Shown: positions 9,217-18,482, counted from the first letter of the stretch. The stretch: DNA of 64,000 bases from Pseudomonadota bacterium (GCA_018261735.1 JAGTRM010000001.1:124001-188000), one strand, 5' to 3'. The notes: generated from the letters alone by a model not told the origin. Translations and numbers: made by a program.

Positions 9217-9783
9217 CTAGGCATCGGCAAAGCTGCTGCGATCGGGCCGCGCAACCCAAGCGGCATGCAGCAGCCGGTGCTGCACGATTTCCTGCCCGGC
9301 TTCACGGCAAGTGCCGCGAGTGAAACCGACCAGCTGAAAACCGAGCTTGGTCAGCACCCGGCCACTGGCGGGATTGGTGAACAGGTGGCGTGCATTCAAT
9401 TCCCACAGTGTGCAGGTATTGAACACATGGTCGATGACCGCGCGCCCGGCCTCGGAGGCATAGCCCTTGCCCCAGTACGGCTCGCCCAGCCAGTAACCCA
9501 GCTCGGCGCTCATTTCATCCTCGAACACCACGCCGACACACCCGACCAGCGTCAGCCCGTCTTTCAGGCAAATGGCCCAAGTCCACTCCTGCCCCTTGTT
9601 GAAGGCGCTGCGCTGCTCGGCGATGAAGGCTTGGGCCAGTTCCTCACTGTACGGATGCGGAATGCGGCGGGTGTTGCGCGCCACGTTCAGATTGCCGGCC
9701 AGTTGTGCGATCTGCACGGCATCCTCGGCCCGCAGGGGGCGCAGAACCAGACTGTGGGTCAATAGGGTGGGCAAGGTATTCAT
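9217..9783 (-). CDS. GNAT-family (RimJ/RimL-like) N-acetyltransferase
   Basis: 188-residue acetyltransferase of the RimJ/RimL branch (Acetyltransf_3 type). The acetyl-CoA pyrophosphate-binding segment is seen at GYWLGEPYWGKGYASEA, and the family motif NPASGRVLTKLGF lies near the C-terminus. The substrate cannot be read from sequence: ribosomal-protein N-termini, antibiotics or metabolites are all possible. Its ATG overlaps the ftsY stop codon (ATGA at 9780-9783), so it is translationally coupled to ftsY, and ftsE follows 18 bases later. An extra gene at this place in the ftsYEX operon is unusual. Confidence 0.85.
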   Translation of the reverse strand: MNTLPTLLTHSLVLRPLRAEDAVQIAQLAGNLNVARNTRRIPHPYSEELAQAFIAEQRSAFNKGQEWTWAICLKDGLTLVGCVGVVFEDEMSAELGYWLGEPYWGKGYASEAGRAVIDHVFNTCTLWELNARHLFTNPASGRVLTKLGFQLVGFTRGTCREAGQEIVQHRLLHAAWVARPDRSSFADA

Positions 9784-10775
9784 TCGAACAGGGCCTCTAC
9801 GTAGTCATTCGCGCTGAACGGGCGCAGGTCGTCGATGCTTTCGCCGATGCCGATAAAGCGCAGCGGTATCGGGCGCTGCTTGGCGATCGCGGCAATCGTG
9901 CCGCCCTTGGCGGTGCCGTCGAGCTTGGTCAGAATCAGGCCGGTCAAGCCCAGCGCATCGTCGAACGCCTTGACCTGCGCCAGCGCATTCTGGCCGGTGT
10001 TGGCATCGAGCACCAGCATGATTTCGTGCGGACCGCTGGGTTCGGCCTTCTGCACCACGCGCTTCACCTTGCGGATTTCCTCCATCAGGTGCAACTGCGT
10101 CGGCAAGCGCCCGGCGGTATCGACGATCACCACGTCCACGCCGCGCGCCTTGGCCGCGTTCACGGCATCGAAAGCGACCGAGGCCGAATCGCCCGATTCC
10201 TGCGCGATCACCTGCACGCCGTTGCGCTCGCCCCAGACCACCAGTTGCTCGCGCGCCGCCGCGCGGAAGGTGTCGCCCGCCGCCAGCAGCACGCTCTTGC
10301 CCTGGCTCTGGAAATACTTGGCCAGCTTGCCGATGCTGGTGGTCTTGCCCGCGCCGTTCACGCCGGCCACCATCAGGATGAACGGCCGGTGGCCGGAAAT
10401 ATCCAGCGGCACTTCCAGCGGCGCGATCAGCTCGGTCAGCGACTGGCGCAACGCCCCGCGCAACTCGGAAGCGTCCTTCAAGCCACCGAGCGAAACGCGC
10501 TCGCGCACGTCTTTGAGTAGATGCAGCGTGGCATCGACGCCCATATCGGCGGTCAGCAGCACGGTTTCCAGCTCTTCGTACAGGTCCTCGTCGATCTGGC
10601 CGCCGCCGAACAGGCCGGCAAGGTTCTTGCCGAGCTTGTCGCGCGTTTTGGCGAGGCTGACTTTGAGCCGCTGCGACCAGCTCTGGGCGGGGGGTGTTTC
10701 GGGCACTGCCGCCGGCTGTTCCGGCTCGGGGGCAACAGGGATTTCTTCGGGCTTCTTGCGAAACAAATTGAACAT
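9780..10775 (-). CDS. ftsY: Signal-recognition-particle receptor FtsY
   Basis: 331-residue SRP-family GTPase that docks ribosome-SRP complexes at the inner membrane. The N-terminus is a short Pro/Glu-rich acidic A-domain, much shorter than in E. coli FtsY. The N domain follows, then the G domain: P-loop [19 protein letters not shown], the [10 protein letters not shown] specificity motif and the closing FIGIGE segment. It is first in the ftsY-GNAT-ftsE-ftsX operon and is divergent from rsmD across 68 bases. Confidence 0.96.
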   Translation of the reverse strand: MFNLFRKKPEEIPVAPEPEQPAAVPETPPAQSWSQRLKVSLAKTRDKLGKNLAGLFGGGQIDEDLYEELETVLLTADMGVDATLHLLKDVRERVSLGGLKDASELRGALRQSLTELIAPLEVPLDISGHRPFILMVAGVNGAGKTTSIGKLAKYFQSQGKSVLLAAGDTFRAAAREQLVVWGERNGVQVIAQESGDSASVAFDAVNAAKARGVDVVIVDTAGRLPTQLHLMEEIRKVKRVVQKAEPSGPHEIMLVLDANTGQNALAQVKAFDDALGLTGLILTKLDGTAKGGTIAAIAKQRPIPLRFIGIGESIDDLRPFSANDYVEALFE

Positions 10776-10799
10776 GCTTGGCTAGGTTCCAGCGCGCAG

Positions 10800-10834
10800 G
10801 CGCTAAAATGACGGGATTTAGTGGATTTTAGCGC
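10800..10834. promoter_or_regulatory. Inverted repeat between divergent ftsY and rsmD
   Basis: GCGCTAAAAT (10800-10809) and ATTTTAGCGC (10825-10834) form a perfect 10-bp inverted repeat separated by 15 bases. Each arm contains TAAAAT, which could serve as a -10 element on its own strand. Convincing -35 boxes at the right spacing are lacking. It may be a shared promoter or operator. Confidence 0.45.
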
Positions 10835-10843
10835 GGAGCAGGC

Positions 10844-11401
10844 ATGTCAGCACAGTACAAGAATCAGGTTCGTATCATTGGCGGGACATGGAAACGCCGT
10901 TTGTTGCGTTTTCCGCAGATAGACGGTCTGCGGCCGACGCCGGACCGGGTACGGGAAACGCTGTTCAACTGGCTGGGCCAGGACTGCACCGGGCTTGTTT
11001 GCCTCGATCTTTTCAGCGGCAGCGGCGCGCTCGCCTTCGAGGCTGCCTCGCGCAACGCCAGCAAGGTGGTCGCGGTGGAAACCGCCAAGCCGGCACTGGA
11101 AGCGCTGCGCAGCAACCAGGCCACGCTGGCTGCGAGCAACCTGGAAATCGTCTGGAGCGACGCCATGCGCTTTCTCGACAGCACGCCGCAGCGCTTCGAC
11201 GTCGTGTTCCTCGACCCGCCATTCGCCTCCGACCTGCTGGCCGCCGCGCTGGAACGCCTGCCGCGCATCCTGAACGAAGGGGCGCAGGTCTATGCCGAAT
11301 GTGCCAAGTGGCCGGAACTCGCCGGCTGGGAAATCATCAAAGAAGGCCATGCCGGGCAAGTGCAGTACGGCTTGCTCCGCCGGGCGGAGACCAGCATGTA
11401 A
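10844..11401 (+). CDS. rsmD: 16S rRNA (guanine966-N2)-methyltransferase
   Basis: 185-residue SAM-dependent methyltransferase that modifies G966 of 16S rRNA. The N-terminal IIGGTWKRRLL and LRPTPDRVRETLFNWL segments are family hallmarks. Motif I (DLFSGSGALAFEA) and motif IV (DPPF) are intact. Pairing with a divergent ftsY is common in proteobacteria. The ATG at 10844 has GGAG upstream. Confidence 0.95.
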   Translation: MSAQYKNQVRIIGGTWKRRLLRFPQIDGLRPTPDRVRETLFNWLGQDCTGLVCLDLFSGSGALAFEAASRNASKVVAVETAKPALEALRSNQATLAASNLEIVWSDAMRFLDSTPQRFDVVFLDPPFASDLLAAALERLPRILNEGAQVYAECAKWPELAGWEIIKEGHAGQVQYGLLRRAETSM

Positions 11402-11480
11402 GCGACATGCTTACGCTTGATATCCCGCATGCAAACATGGGAAAATCGCCCCCAATCTGAATACCAGAGTTAATTACTAA

Positions 11481-11744
<264 letters not shown>

Positions 11745-11764
11745 GCTTTTTGATCAAACGCCCC

Positions 11765-11797
11765 AATGCCACGAGTTTGCTCGTGGCATTTTTTTTG
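11765..11797 (+). terminator. Strong Rho-independent terminator after the ferredoxin gene
   Basis: AATGCCACGAG (11765-11775), loop TTTG, CTCGTGGCATT (11780-11790), running into eight T residues. Perfect 11-bp stem. Confidence 0.93.
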
Positions 11798-11836
11798 CCA
11801 GGGCGCCAGCCAAGGCAAATTCTCCCGCTGATCATA

Positions 11837-11866
11837 AAAAGCCCCGCCTTGTTCGGGCGGGGCTTT
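11837..11866 (-). terminator. Terminator at the end of the minor-pilin operon
   Basis: AAAGCCCCGCC and GGGCGGGGCTTT form a GC-rich hairpin with a 6-base loop (TTGTTC). Read in the minus direction it is followed by TTTTTA, which fits termination of pilY1, whose stop codon is about 30 bases before it. Confidence 0.88.
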
Positions 11867-11894
11867 CGTGAATAACCATCCTTGAATCAAATCT

Positions 11895-14800
11895 CTAGTG
11901 CGTATCGCCGCTGGTTTTCCAGTAGGTGCGGGTGCGCTTGGAGGTAATCGGCGGGCGGACTTGCTGCCCGGACAGGGGCGAACTGGTCGCATTCTTGTCG
12001 CGCTGGACGGCCCCGATCACCACCACCTGGGTTTTCCCCGCGATGGACACCTTCCCTGCCACCGGGGAAGGCGGCAAGCCCCCCCCCACAAAGATGGCCG
12101 AACGATCACCACCGCAAACCTTGCTGGAACCAATCGCACCGGAACCGTTGACGAGATTGACCCAGTAGCCGCGGGCCTCGCCCAGCGTGGTGCTGCACGA
12201 GTTCTGGCTGACCACGGGGCGGTTGGTACTGAAGGTCACCATACCGCCGATCACGAGCGATGAGGTCACGGTTTGCTCGCCGGTGCCGTTGGCATTGAGA
12301 TCCATATACCAACCATATTTCGCCCCTGCCGGCAGCACGCTGGCGCTATCGCAGGTTGCCAGGCTGGCATCGGTTTTATTGATCATGTTGCTGCCGTCCA
12401 GATCGGTGACCGTATTGCGCAACGGATCGTCAAGGTAGACATAAAAGCGGTTGGTCACCGGCGAGGTGTAAGGGTAGCTCGCCGCCAGCGGATGCTCCCG
12501 GTCTCCGGACCCCATCGCCACGTACACCGTGTTTTTGTACGTCAGCAGCCCCGGGGGAAACAGGAACTTGCGCGCGCTGCCGCTGGTGGACGCAACCTTG
12601 CTGATGCTCCAGTTCGCCGAAGTCAGCGCAGCGTAATTGCTGCCCGGATTGGAAAAATCAATGCGGTAAAGGCTGCCGCCGGTATCCACGGCATAGGCAG
12701 CATCCACCAGGCCATCCTGGTTGATGTCAACCAGCGTGACATCGGCCGCGACACTGCGATCGGTGGCAAAAGAGCGCACCACTTCGCCGGTATTGCCATT
12801 CAGCACATAGACCGCCGCACCCTTCGGGCTGGAACAGGTCGAGGTGGCGCTGTCGGTATCCTCGCACGTATCGTAGCCGCCGCCGACGATCAGAACCGGT
12901 GTCGTGGAGGAATACCCGCTCAGAAAAGCCACATTGGGCGTGGACCAGGTCTGGCCGATGCCGCTCATGCCGCTGCTGCAACCGGTGTCATCGCCCTGAT
13001 TGGGACAGCCCATTTTCCATTTGAAGGTCGGGCTCGCCGGCGTGCTGACATCGAACGCATACAGCATGCGCCCGCCCCGGCGCATTGCGGGGTAAATCCA
13101 GACCTGCGAGTTATCGGCATTCTGGTAAAGGCCGGTGGAGCCATCAAAGAAAAACGGCTTGGGCGTGGCCCCCGTAATCGCAGTGCCACCGGGCGGCGTG
13201 GGTGACGGGGTCTGGATCAGCGGTGAGTTATCCAGCAGGCGCTGCAAGCTGCCAAAGCTTTCCGGCGCAACAAAGGACCAGATTTCCGCCCCGGTCGCAG
13301 CATTCACCGCGCGATAAGTACCATCACCCGAGCCGTAATACGCCACGACGCCAGTGTTGCCACCGTAATCCACCGGCAATGGCCGCGAATGGATCACATC
13401 GCCATGAATGGATGGGCGGGCATTGCTCGGCGTAACGGGCGCCACGCCGGTGATTTCTCCGGTCACATCCAGACCGCGGATAAAATTGACAATGTTGGTG
13501 TTGACCGTGGAATTGCCCGACAGGCTGCTCACATTGCTGGTAGTGAAATCGACCAGATTGCTGCCGGAGAGCGTCTTCACGTTACGGCTGCCCTGCTCGC
13601 GCAGCATTTGCGCCACCCCGCCCTTTTCGACGGTGGGGCCATCCGGCGAATCGGAAAAGATGCCGGTCGTGCCGCACAAACCCTTGGCAAAATTGGTGTC
13701 GTCGCCGGCGATTTGCCAGGAAATGCCGGGCGAGCTGGCATCGGTGGTAAAGATGCGGCTCTGGTTATTGGTTGCGTCATACCAATAGCTGCCCGAATCG
13801 GTGGTCCACCAACTGACCGCGCAGGGTGTGATAAATCCGGTATTGGGATTGACCGCCAGAGCGCCATTCTTGTCGGCCAGGTCGGTTACCCCGTTGAAGA
13901 CGCCCACCTGATAACGCTTGAGATTGCCGAACCAACGCGGGTGGTCGGTCGGATCGGGGCGGAACATGCCGATATAGACCTGGTTGACGTTCTGCGCGCG
14001 GTTGGTGGCCGAAATCGGCAACGAGGCCGAGGCGAAAACCGTGTTGACCGCCTGAATCTCGGCAAAGATCGAGGTCAGCGCCGTGACAATGGCGCTCTGG
14101 TTGGTCGCCGTAAAATACTTGCCGCCGCCGGCGCGCGCCATGCTCGACAGCAGGCCGCTCTGGGCCGGATTGGGCTGGGCATTGTAGACATCGATGGTGT
14201 AGGTGTTGATCTTCTGGAAGTTCTGGCTCTGCCCGCTCGGCACCGGCACGCCGGTCTGGTGCATCAGGCGCGCCCATTCGTCGGCGTTCAGCTGCCGGGT
14301 GTCGGTGGTGAAAGTGCCGGTGGGCACGTCGATCGTGGCATTGATATTGCCCAAGACTTGATAGCGCGCACTGCCTGTGGCGCATACCGGAGTTGTTGTC
14401 GCAGGCTCGCCACAGGAACAACCTCCCGTGTATTGGCTGGAACAAGAATATGCAGCGGTGCAGGCCGATGCGCTGCTGTAGCAGGCGCTCGTCGTACCGA
14501 TTACGGTCGAGGAAGCCGGGATGCTCGTCGTTGCCACGGTCCGGTACTGCATGGTTTTGCTGCCCGAATCGGCACATCGGAACTCTTGGGTACTGGTATT
14601 GGCCGGGAGCGCTGCGGTACAGCTGTTTTGGTTGCCATAGGGATTGCTGGCGTTGGCGACGCACACATTGCTGGAACCCGTACCGCAACTGATCCAACTG
14701 CCATAGTTGGTCACCGTAGTGGCATTGGTCATGCCCGTCACCGTATACGCCGACGTGCCCGAAGCACAGACCGGCAACGCCGTGGTGGTGTCGGTGCTGC

Positions 14801-15674
14801 TATAGCTGCAACTATCGTAGCTCGAGCACTGTGCGGTGTAATCAGTCGGTGTTCCGCTCGGCGCGCTGGAGAAACAGGCCGAGGAATAGCCGAGGTTGGT
14901 GGAGGTTGTCTGCGTGGTTTGCGTGTATTGCGGCAAAGGCAACGGCGGAGTGACCGATCCACCCAGCGCGACCAGCGCAGCGGTATTGGCAGCATCGTCG
15001 GAAGCCGGCCCGCTGGAGTTCGGGTTGCCGATGAAGATGATGTAGTTGTTGGCGCAACTGGTATCGGTCGACAAAGGCGACTTGAAGCGGTTGTAGTTGC
15101 TCACATACCCGCGCGAATCGGCCAGACTGGAAACCACGTCGGCACTGGCGGCAAACGGGGTTGCGCCGGCGAAATAGTTGTAGGCGTCGTACAGGAAGTT
15201 GCCGTACGCCACATTCGAGTTCTGCTTTTCGGTATTGCCGTTGATGTCGTTGTAGATGGTGGTCAGCGTGCTGGAAAAATTCGCGCGGTTGCTGATCGCG
15301 GTATCTCCCTGCGCCTGCCCCACCGGGCTCACGGCAAAGCGCACATAACCGCCGTTGTCTGTGGCCGGTCCGCCGGTCACCAGTTCGAGCATGCCGACAT
15401 TGATACTGCCCGGCAGATTATTGATCACTGTCTTGATCGCATCGACCTCGGCTTGCCCCTGCTGGATACCACCGGGCCAGTGCTGGTTTTGGCGCGACCA
15501 GTTCGAGGTATTGTCGAGCACGATCAATACATTGGGCGCGGCGCCCGGATTATTCTGCACAGTGAAAATATCGGTATCCATGGCCTGCGCCGGCCCGTTG
15601 GCCATGACCAGGGAGGCTGCCAGCCATGCAGCCTGCAAGCTGGCGAGGGCGGGGTGTTTTCTTGAAAAACGCAT
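11895..15674 (-). CDS. pilY1: PilY1/PilC-type pilus tip adhesin
   Basis: 1259-residue secreted type IV pilus tip protein. The start is the ATG at 15674 (AGGAG upstream). An upstream extension of the frame overlaps pilX and is rejected. Signal peptide about residues 1-31 (ending AQA). A von Willebrand A-like domain starts at NVLIVLDNTSNWS (D54), is interrupted by a Cys/Ser/Thr-rich insert at about 255-455, and resumes at NADEWARLM (about 463-590). The C-terminal half is the PilC/PilY1 beta-propeller (PSIHGDVIHSRPL, GSGDGTYRAVNA), with a calcium-loop motif DINQDGLVD at about 983-991. Known homologues regulate pilus extension and bind surfaces. A nine-G tract lies near codon 1196. Last gene of its operon. 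Confidence 0.93.
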   Translation of the reverse strand: MRFSRKHPALASLQAAWLAASLVMANGPAQAMDTDIFTVQNNPGAAPNVLIVLDNTSNWSRQNQHWPGGIQQGQAEVDAIKTVINNLPGSINVGMLELVTGGPATDNGGYVRFAVSPVGQAQGDTAISNRANFSSTLTTIYNDINGNTEKQNSNVAYGNFLYDAYNYFAGATPFAASADVVSSLADSRGYVSNYNRFKSPLSTDTSCANNYIIFIGNPNSSGPASDDAANTAALVALGGSVTPPLPLPQYTQTTQTTSTNLGYSSACFSSAPSGTPTDYTAQCSSYDSCSYSSTDTTTALPVCASGTSAYTVTGMTNATTVTNYGSWISCGTGSSNVCVANASNPYGNQNSCTAALPANTSTQEFRCADSGSKTMQYRTVATTSIPASSTVIGTTSACYSSASACTAAYSCSSQYTGGCSCGEPATTTPVCATGSARYQVLGNINATIDVPTGTFTTDTRQLNADEWARLMHQTGVPVPSGQSQNFQKINTYTIDVYNAQPNPAQSGLLSSMARAGGGKYFTATNQSAIVTALTSIFAEIQAVNTVFASASLPISATNRAQNVNQVYIGMFRPDPTDHPRWFGNLKRYQVGVFNGVTDLADKNGALAVNPNTGFITPCAVSWWTTDSGSYWYDATNNQSRIFTTDASSPGISWQIAGDDTNFAKGLCGTTGIFSDSPDGPTVEKGGVAQMLREQGSRNVKTLSGSNLVDFTTSNVSSLSGNSTVNTNIVNFIRGLDVTGEITGVAPVTPSNARPSIHGDVIHSRPLPVDYGGNTGVVAYYGSGDGTYRAVNAATGAEIWSFVAPESFGSLQRLLDNSPLIQTPSPTPPGGTAITGATPKPFFFDGSTGLYQNADNSQVWIYPAMRRGGRMLYAFDVSTPASPTFKWKMGCPNQGDDTGCSSGMSGIGQTWSTPNVAFLSGYSSTTPVLIVGGGYDTCEDTDSATSTCSSPKGAAVYVLNGNTGEVVRSFATDRSVAADVTLVDINQDGLVDAAYAVDTGGSLYRIDFSNPGSNYAALTSANWSISKVASTSGSARKFLFPPGLLTYKNTVYVAMGSGDREHPLAASYPYTSPVTNRFYVYLDDPLRNTVTDLDGSNMINKTDASLATCDSASVLPAGAKYGWYMDLNANGTGEQTVTSSLVIGGMVTFSTNRPVVSQNSCSTTLGEARGYWVNLVNGSGAIGSSKVCGGDRSAIFVGGGLPPSPVAGKVSIAGKTQVVVIGAVQRDKNATSSPLSGQQVRPPITSKRTRTYWKTSGDTH
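12079..12087 (-). repeat. Poly-G(9) tract in pilY1
   Basis: Nine consecutive C on the plus strand, nine G in the coding sense, encoding part of FVGGGLPPSP about 65 codons before the stop. It is one of only two such tracts of nine I found in the window. Slippage would change or truncate the C-terminus. Confidence 0.8.
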
Positions 15675-15712
15675 GATGTTCTCCTGTTTGCAGGCAATGA
15701 CCCGGTTACGGA

Positions 15713-16309
15713 TCAGGGGCAATTCGTGGTCATGTCGGTGGCAGCAATGCGCACCGCGACACCTTGGGTGACATTGACCGCGGTATTGGTGGCGCTGTCC
15801 ACTGCCTGGGCATTGACCTCCCAAGTGGAGTTGGCGCAGAGCGAATCTCCGGTCACCGTGGCGCCGCTCACGCCAAAGGCTTGCTGGGTTTCCGTGGCAC
15901 AGGCCAGATCGTCGGCCTTGGCAAAATCGAGATTGGCGGCGGGAATCGGCGCGGCGGCAACGCAGGCCGGCGCAGGCGTCAGGGTCACGGTGAAATCATT
16001 GGCCCCGTCGCCATTGCTGTCGACGCACATCTTGTTGGCGCCGCCATCGCTGCAGTTGCCGATGGCAATGGCCGCTGCCGGGTTCTGGGTGAAGTTGCTC
16101 GAATTGATGACGGTATCAATGGCCTGTTGCGCGGCATCAACGCCTTCATTTTTGTGCTGGGCATTGGCCACGATGATGGTCTGGTTCGCGCCCAAGTGGA
16201 AGGCGGCGACCGCCATCAGGGTCAGCAACACCAGCATGATCATGCCCATGACCAAAGTAAAACCCTTCTGCCGGGCAGATCCGGCGCTGTGCAGGCATCG
16301 CTTGTTCAT
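15713..16309 (-). CDS. pilX: PilX-type minor pilin
   Basis: 198-residue minor pilin. The N-terminus RQKGFTLVMGMIMLVLLTLMA is a prepilin leader and hydrophobic helix, but with Met-Gly where classical pilins carry Glu at +5, which is characteristic of the PilX/GspK branch. The Cys-containing C-terminal part (SDGGANKMCVDSNGDG and others) carries an Asp/Asn-rich loop. Its ATG overlaps the pilW stop codon (ATGA), and pilY1 begins 38 bases after its stop. In known systems PilX works with PilV, PilW and PilY1 to prime pilus assembly. Confidence 0.88.
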   Translation of the reverse strand: MNKRCLHSAGSARQKGFTLVMGMIMLVLLTLMAVAAFHLGANQTIIVANAQHKNEGVDAAQQAIDTVINSSNFTQNPAAAIAIGNCSDGGANKMCVDSNGDGANDFTVTLTPAPACVAAAPIPAANLDFAKADDLACATETQQAFGVSGATVTGDSLCANSTWEVNAQAVDSATNTAVNVTQGVAVRIAATDMTTNCP

Positions 16310-17406
16310 TCCAGCCTCCCCGCTACATTGTTCAAGCGCACGGCAGAGGTGTAGAGGTGGCGCTTGTAACTGTCGTTATACGGGCCGAAAGTGTTCCCGC
16401 CGAGCACATAGCTGCGGGTATCGGTAAAGCCGCTCGATGTCAGGGTATTGCGCGCCAGCAGGTGGATTTTCACTGCGGTGACCTGGCGCCAGGCAGCGGC
16501 ATCGGCCGGGCTCGCGGTATAGCTATCAGGCGAACCATCGTTGTTGGTATCGAGCCCGTATTCAAGCTGGAGCTGCTCGACGCCTTCGACCAGCGGCGAA
16601 ATCGTGAAACTGCCGGCACCCAGTTCGGCAACCTTGAGCGTCGGAATGCCGTCACTCGCCTGATTGTTATCCGCTACAAAATAGATCCGGGTGTAATACG
16701 TGCGCAAATCGGCCGCGGTCGCACAATCTTTTTTCGCCAGGAAGGCCGGCGGGTTGGCCGAGCCGGTCACCGCGGCATTGCTGGTCGAAAACTCGCTGGC
16801 GGTCCGGCTGATGAGGATCTGGCTGGCGGCGCCCAGATTGTTGAGCTGGATACTGCAAAGCGTGGTCTGGAAATAGGTGTTGCGCGTGGTATCCACCGCA
16901 TCGCACCCCGTCGCGCCGGCCACGCAGGTGCTGGCCCGGCGAACAACCAACACATCGCTGCCACTACGCAGATCGGCAAGCAGCGTGCCCAGGGCTGAAG
17001 GCAGCCCCGATGCGTTGTCATATCCCTGTACCGGCAGCATGATCGCTGCGGTCAGACTGGCCACATCGGCCTGGGCCGGATCGGGCACGCTGGCCGGCGT
17101 GGTCAGCCCAACCGGGCTGAATTCGCCGTAGTAGCCTGCCAGCCGCAGGTCATCAACGAGCGCCTGGGTCGCGTAGCGGCCATTCTCGATCTGCTGGCTG
17201 GTTTTTTCGGTTTCCTGGCGCACGCGGCTGTTGTTGGCGAACAATGTCGCCACCGCTCCCAGGATCAGCATGCCCAGCGCCATGGCGATCATCAGCTCGA
17301 CCAGCGACAGCCCGGCTTGCCGGACCAGGCACGCTTGTCGCACCCGATCAGCGGAATGTGCTTGCGGCCAGGGTAAAAACATCTGCGGTAAGTGGCGTGT
17401 TTTCAT
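16306..17406 (-). CDS. pilW: PilW-type minor pilin
   Basis: 366-residue minor pilin. The start is the ATG at 17406 (MKTRHLPQMF). The open frame extends further upstream into pilV, but that part is not pilin-like. The leader is long (about 31 residues), followed by the cleavage and methylation motif AGLSLVELMIAMALGMLILGA. A large globular region follows with QQIENGRYATQALVDDLRLAGYYG, typical of PilW. It ends in a 4-base overlap with pilX. The priming complex PilV-W-X-Y1 is encoded contiguously here. Confidence 0.9.
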   Translation of the reverse strand: MKTRHLPQMFLPWPQAHSADRVRQACLVRQAGLSLVELMIAMALGMLILGAVATLFANNSRVRQETEKTSQQIENGRYATQALVDDLRLAGYYGEFSPVGLTTPASVPDPAQADVASLTAAIMLPVQGYDNASGLPSALGTLLADLRSGSDVLVVRRASTCVAGATGCDAVDTTRNTYFQTTLCSIQLNNLGAASQILISRTASEFSTSNAAVTGSANPPAFLAKKDCATAADLRTYYTRIYFVADNNQASDGIPTLKVAELGAGSFTISPLVEGVEQLQLEYGLDTNNDGSPDSYTASPADAAAWRQVTAVKIHLLARNTLTSSGFTDTRSYVLGGNTFGPYNDSYKRHLYTSAVRLNNVAGRLE

Positions 17407-17414
17407 GGTTCGGT

Positions 17415-18008
17415 TCAATTGCTCAAGTTGGCCACCGGAACAGTGCCGGCGATCACGCGCCGGTAGCTTTCGCCGCCATAGCTGTTTTGTCCGCAAGCAA
17501 GGCTTGGCACTTTCAGCTGGGACATGCCCTGCCAAGCCACCGAAACGCGATACAGCGGCGGGCTGGAACCGGCAACCAGCTCCACGCAGCCGCGCGCACC
17601 GACCATCGCGCCGATCGAAGCGCCCGACCCTGCGGCCTTTTCGCCAGCGCCTTTCAAGGCGTGATCCCATTCGCACTGATCCAGAGCCGCGCCGGCAAGC
17701 CCGCTGCATGAGGCCGGGATGGGCGTACCCAGACAGGCATCCGAGTTCGTGCCTAGCGGGCAAGTGGAGCTGGTAACGTAGCTCGCGGCATTGAGCCGGT
17801 TGGCGCTGATGCGGTTGACCATGTCCTGCAGCAGCAACAGGGCTTGCGTGCGCTGGAACGATTCGGTTTCGGAAGTCTGTATCTTGGCCTGCAAGCCGGC
17901 CAAGCCGAGCAGGCCCAATGCCAGGATGACGATCGTGATCAACACCTCGATCATCAAGAAACCCGCCTGGTTTCGTTTTCCGGGCATCGAAATGCAATGG
18001 GATTTCAT
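17415..18008 (-). CDS. pilV: PilV-type minor pilin
   Basis: 197-residue minor pilin. The start chosen is the ATG at 18008, and the longer open frame upstream runs through fimT. The prepilin motif is NQAGFLMIEVLITIVILALGLLGLAGLQ, with the PilV-type FLMIEV in place of FTLIEL. The following QTSETESFQRTQALLLLQDMVNRI helix is typical of the PilV/GspI branch. pilW starts 8 bases after its stop codon. Confidence 0.9.
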   Translation of the reverse strand: MKSHCISMPGKRNQAGFLMIEVLITIVILALGLLGLAGLQAKIQTSETESFQRTQALLLLQDMVNRISANRLNAASYVTSSTCPLGTNSDACLGTPIPASCSGLAGAALDQCEWDHALKGAGEKAAGSGASIGAMVGARGCVELVAGSSPPLYRVSVAWQGMSQLKVPSLACGQNSYGGESYRRVIAGTVPVANLSN

Positions 18009-18016
18009 GTTTCGCC

Positions 18017-18478
18017 TCAGCATCCTGAAGTCGTAACGGTCGCAATGCCGGTCAGACTGACCACCACACAACGAATCGCGCTGGTATCGCTTGAAGAAAT
18101 CTTGAACGTCGCGCCGGCGCCTGTACTGATCCGGCCGGTACCCTGAAACACCACCGAAGTCGGCCCGCCGCTGATGCTCAGCGACGTGACCGGGCTGTAG
18201 GCCGACAAAATCGTGCCATCGCCCAACTGCACGCTCCAGCCATCCGTCCACGGCCCGCCCGACACCGTCGGCGCCAGCGTGATATTGGCATTGCGCTTCA
18301 GGGCTTCTGAGCGGGTCAGCACGAGCGAAGAGCGCAAGGTGGACGCCACCGATTTGACCTTCTGGCTGGCAACCAACTCGGTGAACGCCGGCACGGCGAT
18401 GGCCAGCACGATGCCCAGAATCGCGATCACGATCATCATTTCGATCAGGGTGAATCCGCTCGCGTTGCGGGATTTCAT
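18017..18478 (-). CDS. fimT: FimT/GspH-type minor pilin
   Basis: 153-residue minor pilin starting at the ATG at 18478. Prepilin motif ASGFTLIEMMIVIAILGIVLAIA with Glu at +5. The next segment VASTLRSSLVLTRSEALKRN is the FimT/GspH signature, and the GWSVQLGDG strand is the family's conserved C-terminal element. It lies between pilE (4 bases upstream) and pilV (8 bases downstream). FimT homologues have been linked to DNA uptake as well as pilus initiation. Confidence 0.9.
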   Translation of the reverse strand: MKSRNASGFTLIEMMIVIAILGIVLAIAVPAFTELVASQKVKSVASTLRSSLVLTRSEALKRNANITLAPTVSGGPWTDGWSVQLGDGTILSAYSPVTSLSISGGPTSVVFQGTGRISTGAGATFKISSSDTSAIRCVVVSLTGIATVTTSGC

Positions 18479-18482
18479 GACA

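Noticed and set aside
13389..15665. 758-codon open frame antisense to pilY1
   Set aside because: It is the mirror of a GC-biased coding frame, is rich in Gly/Arg/Ala/Ile without domain structure, and overlaps the convincing pilY1 gene throughout.
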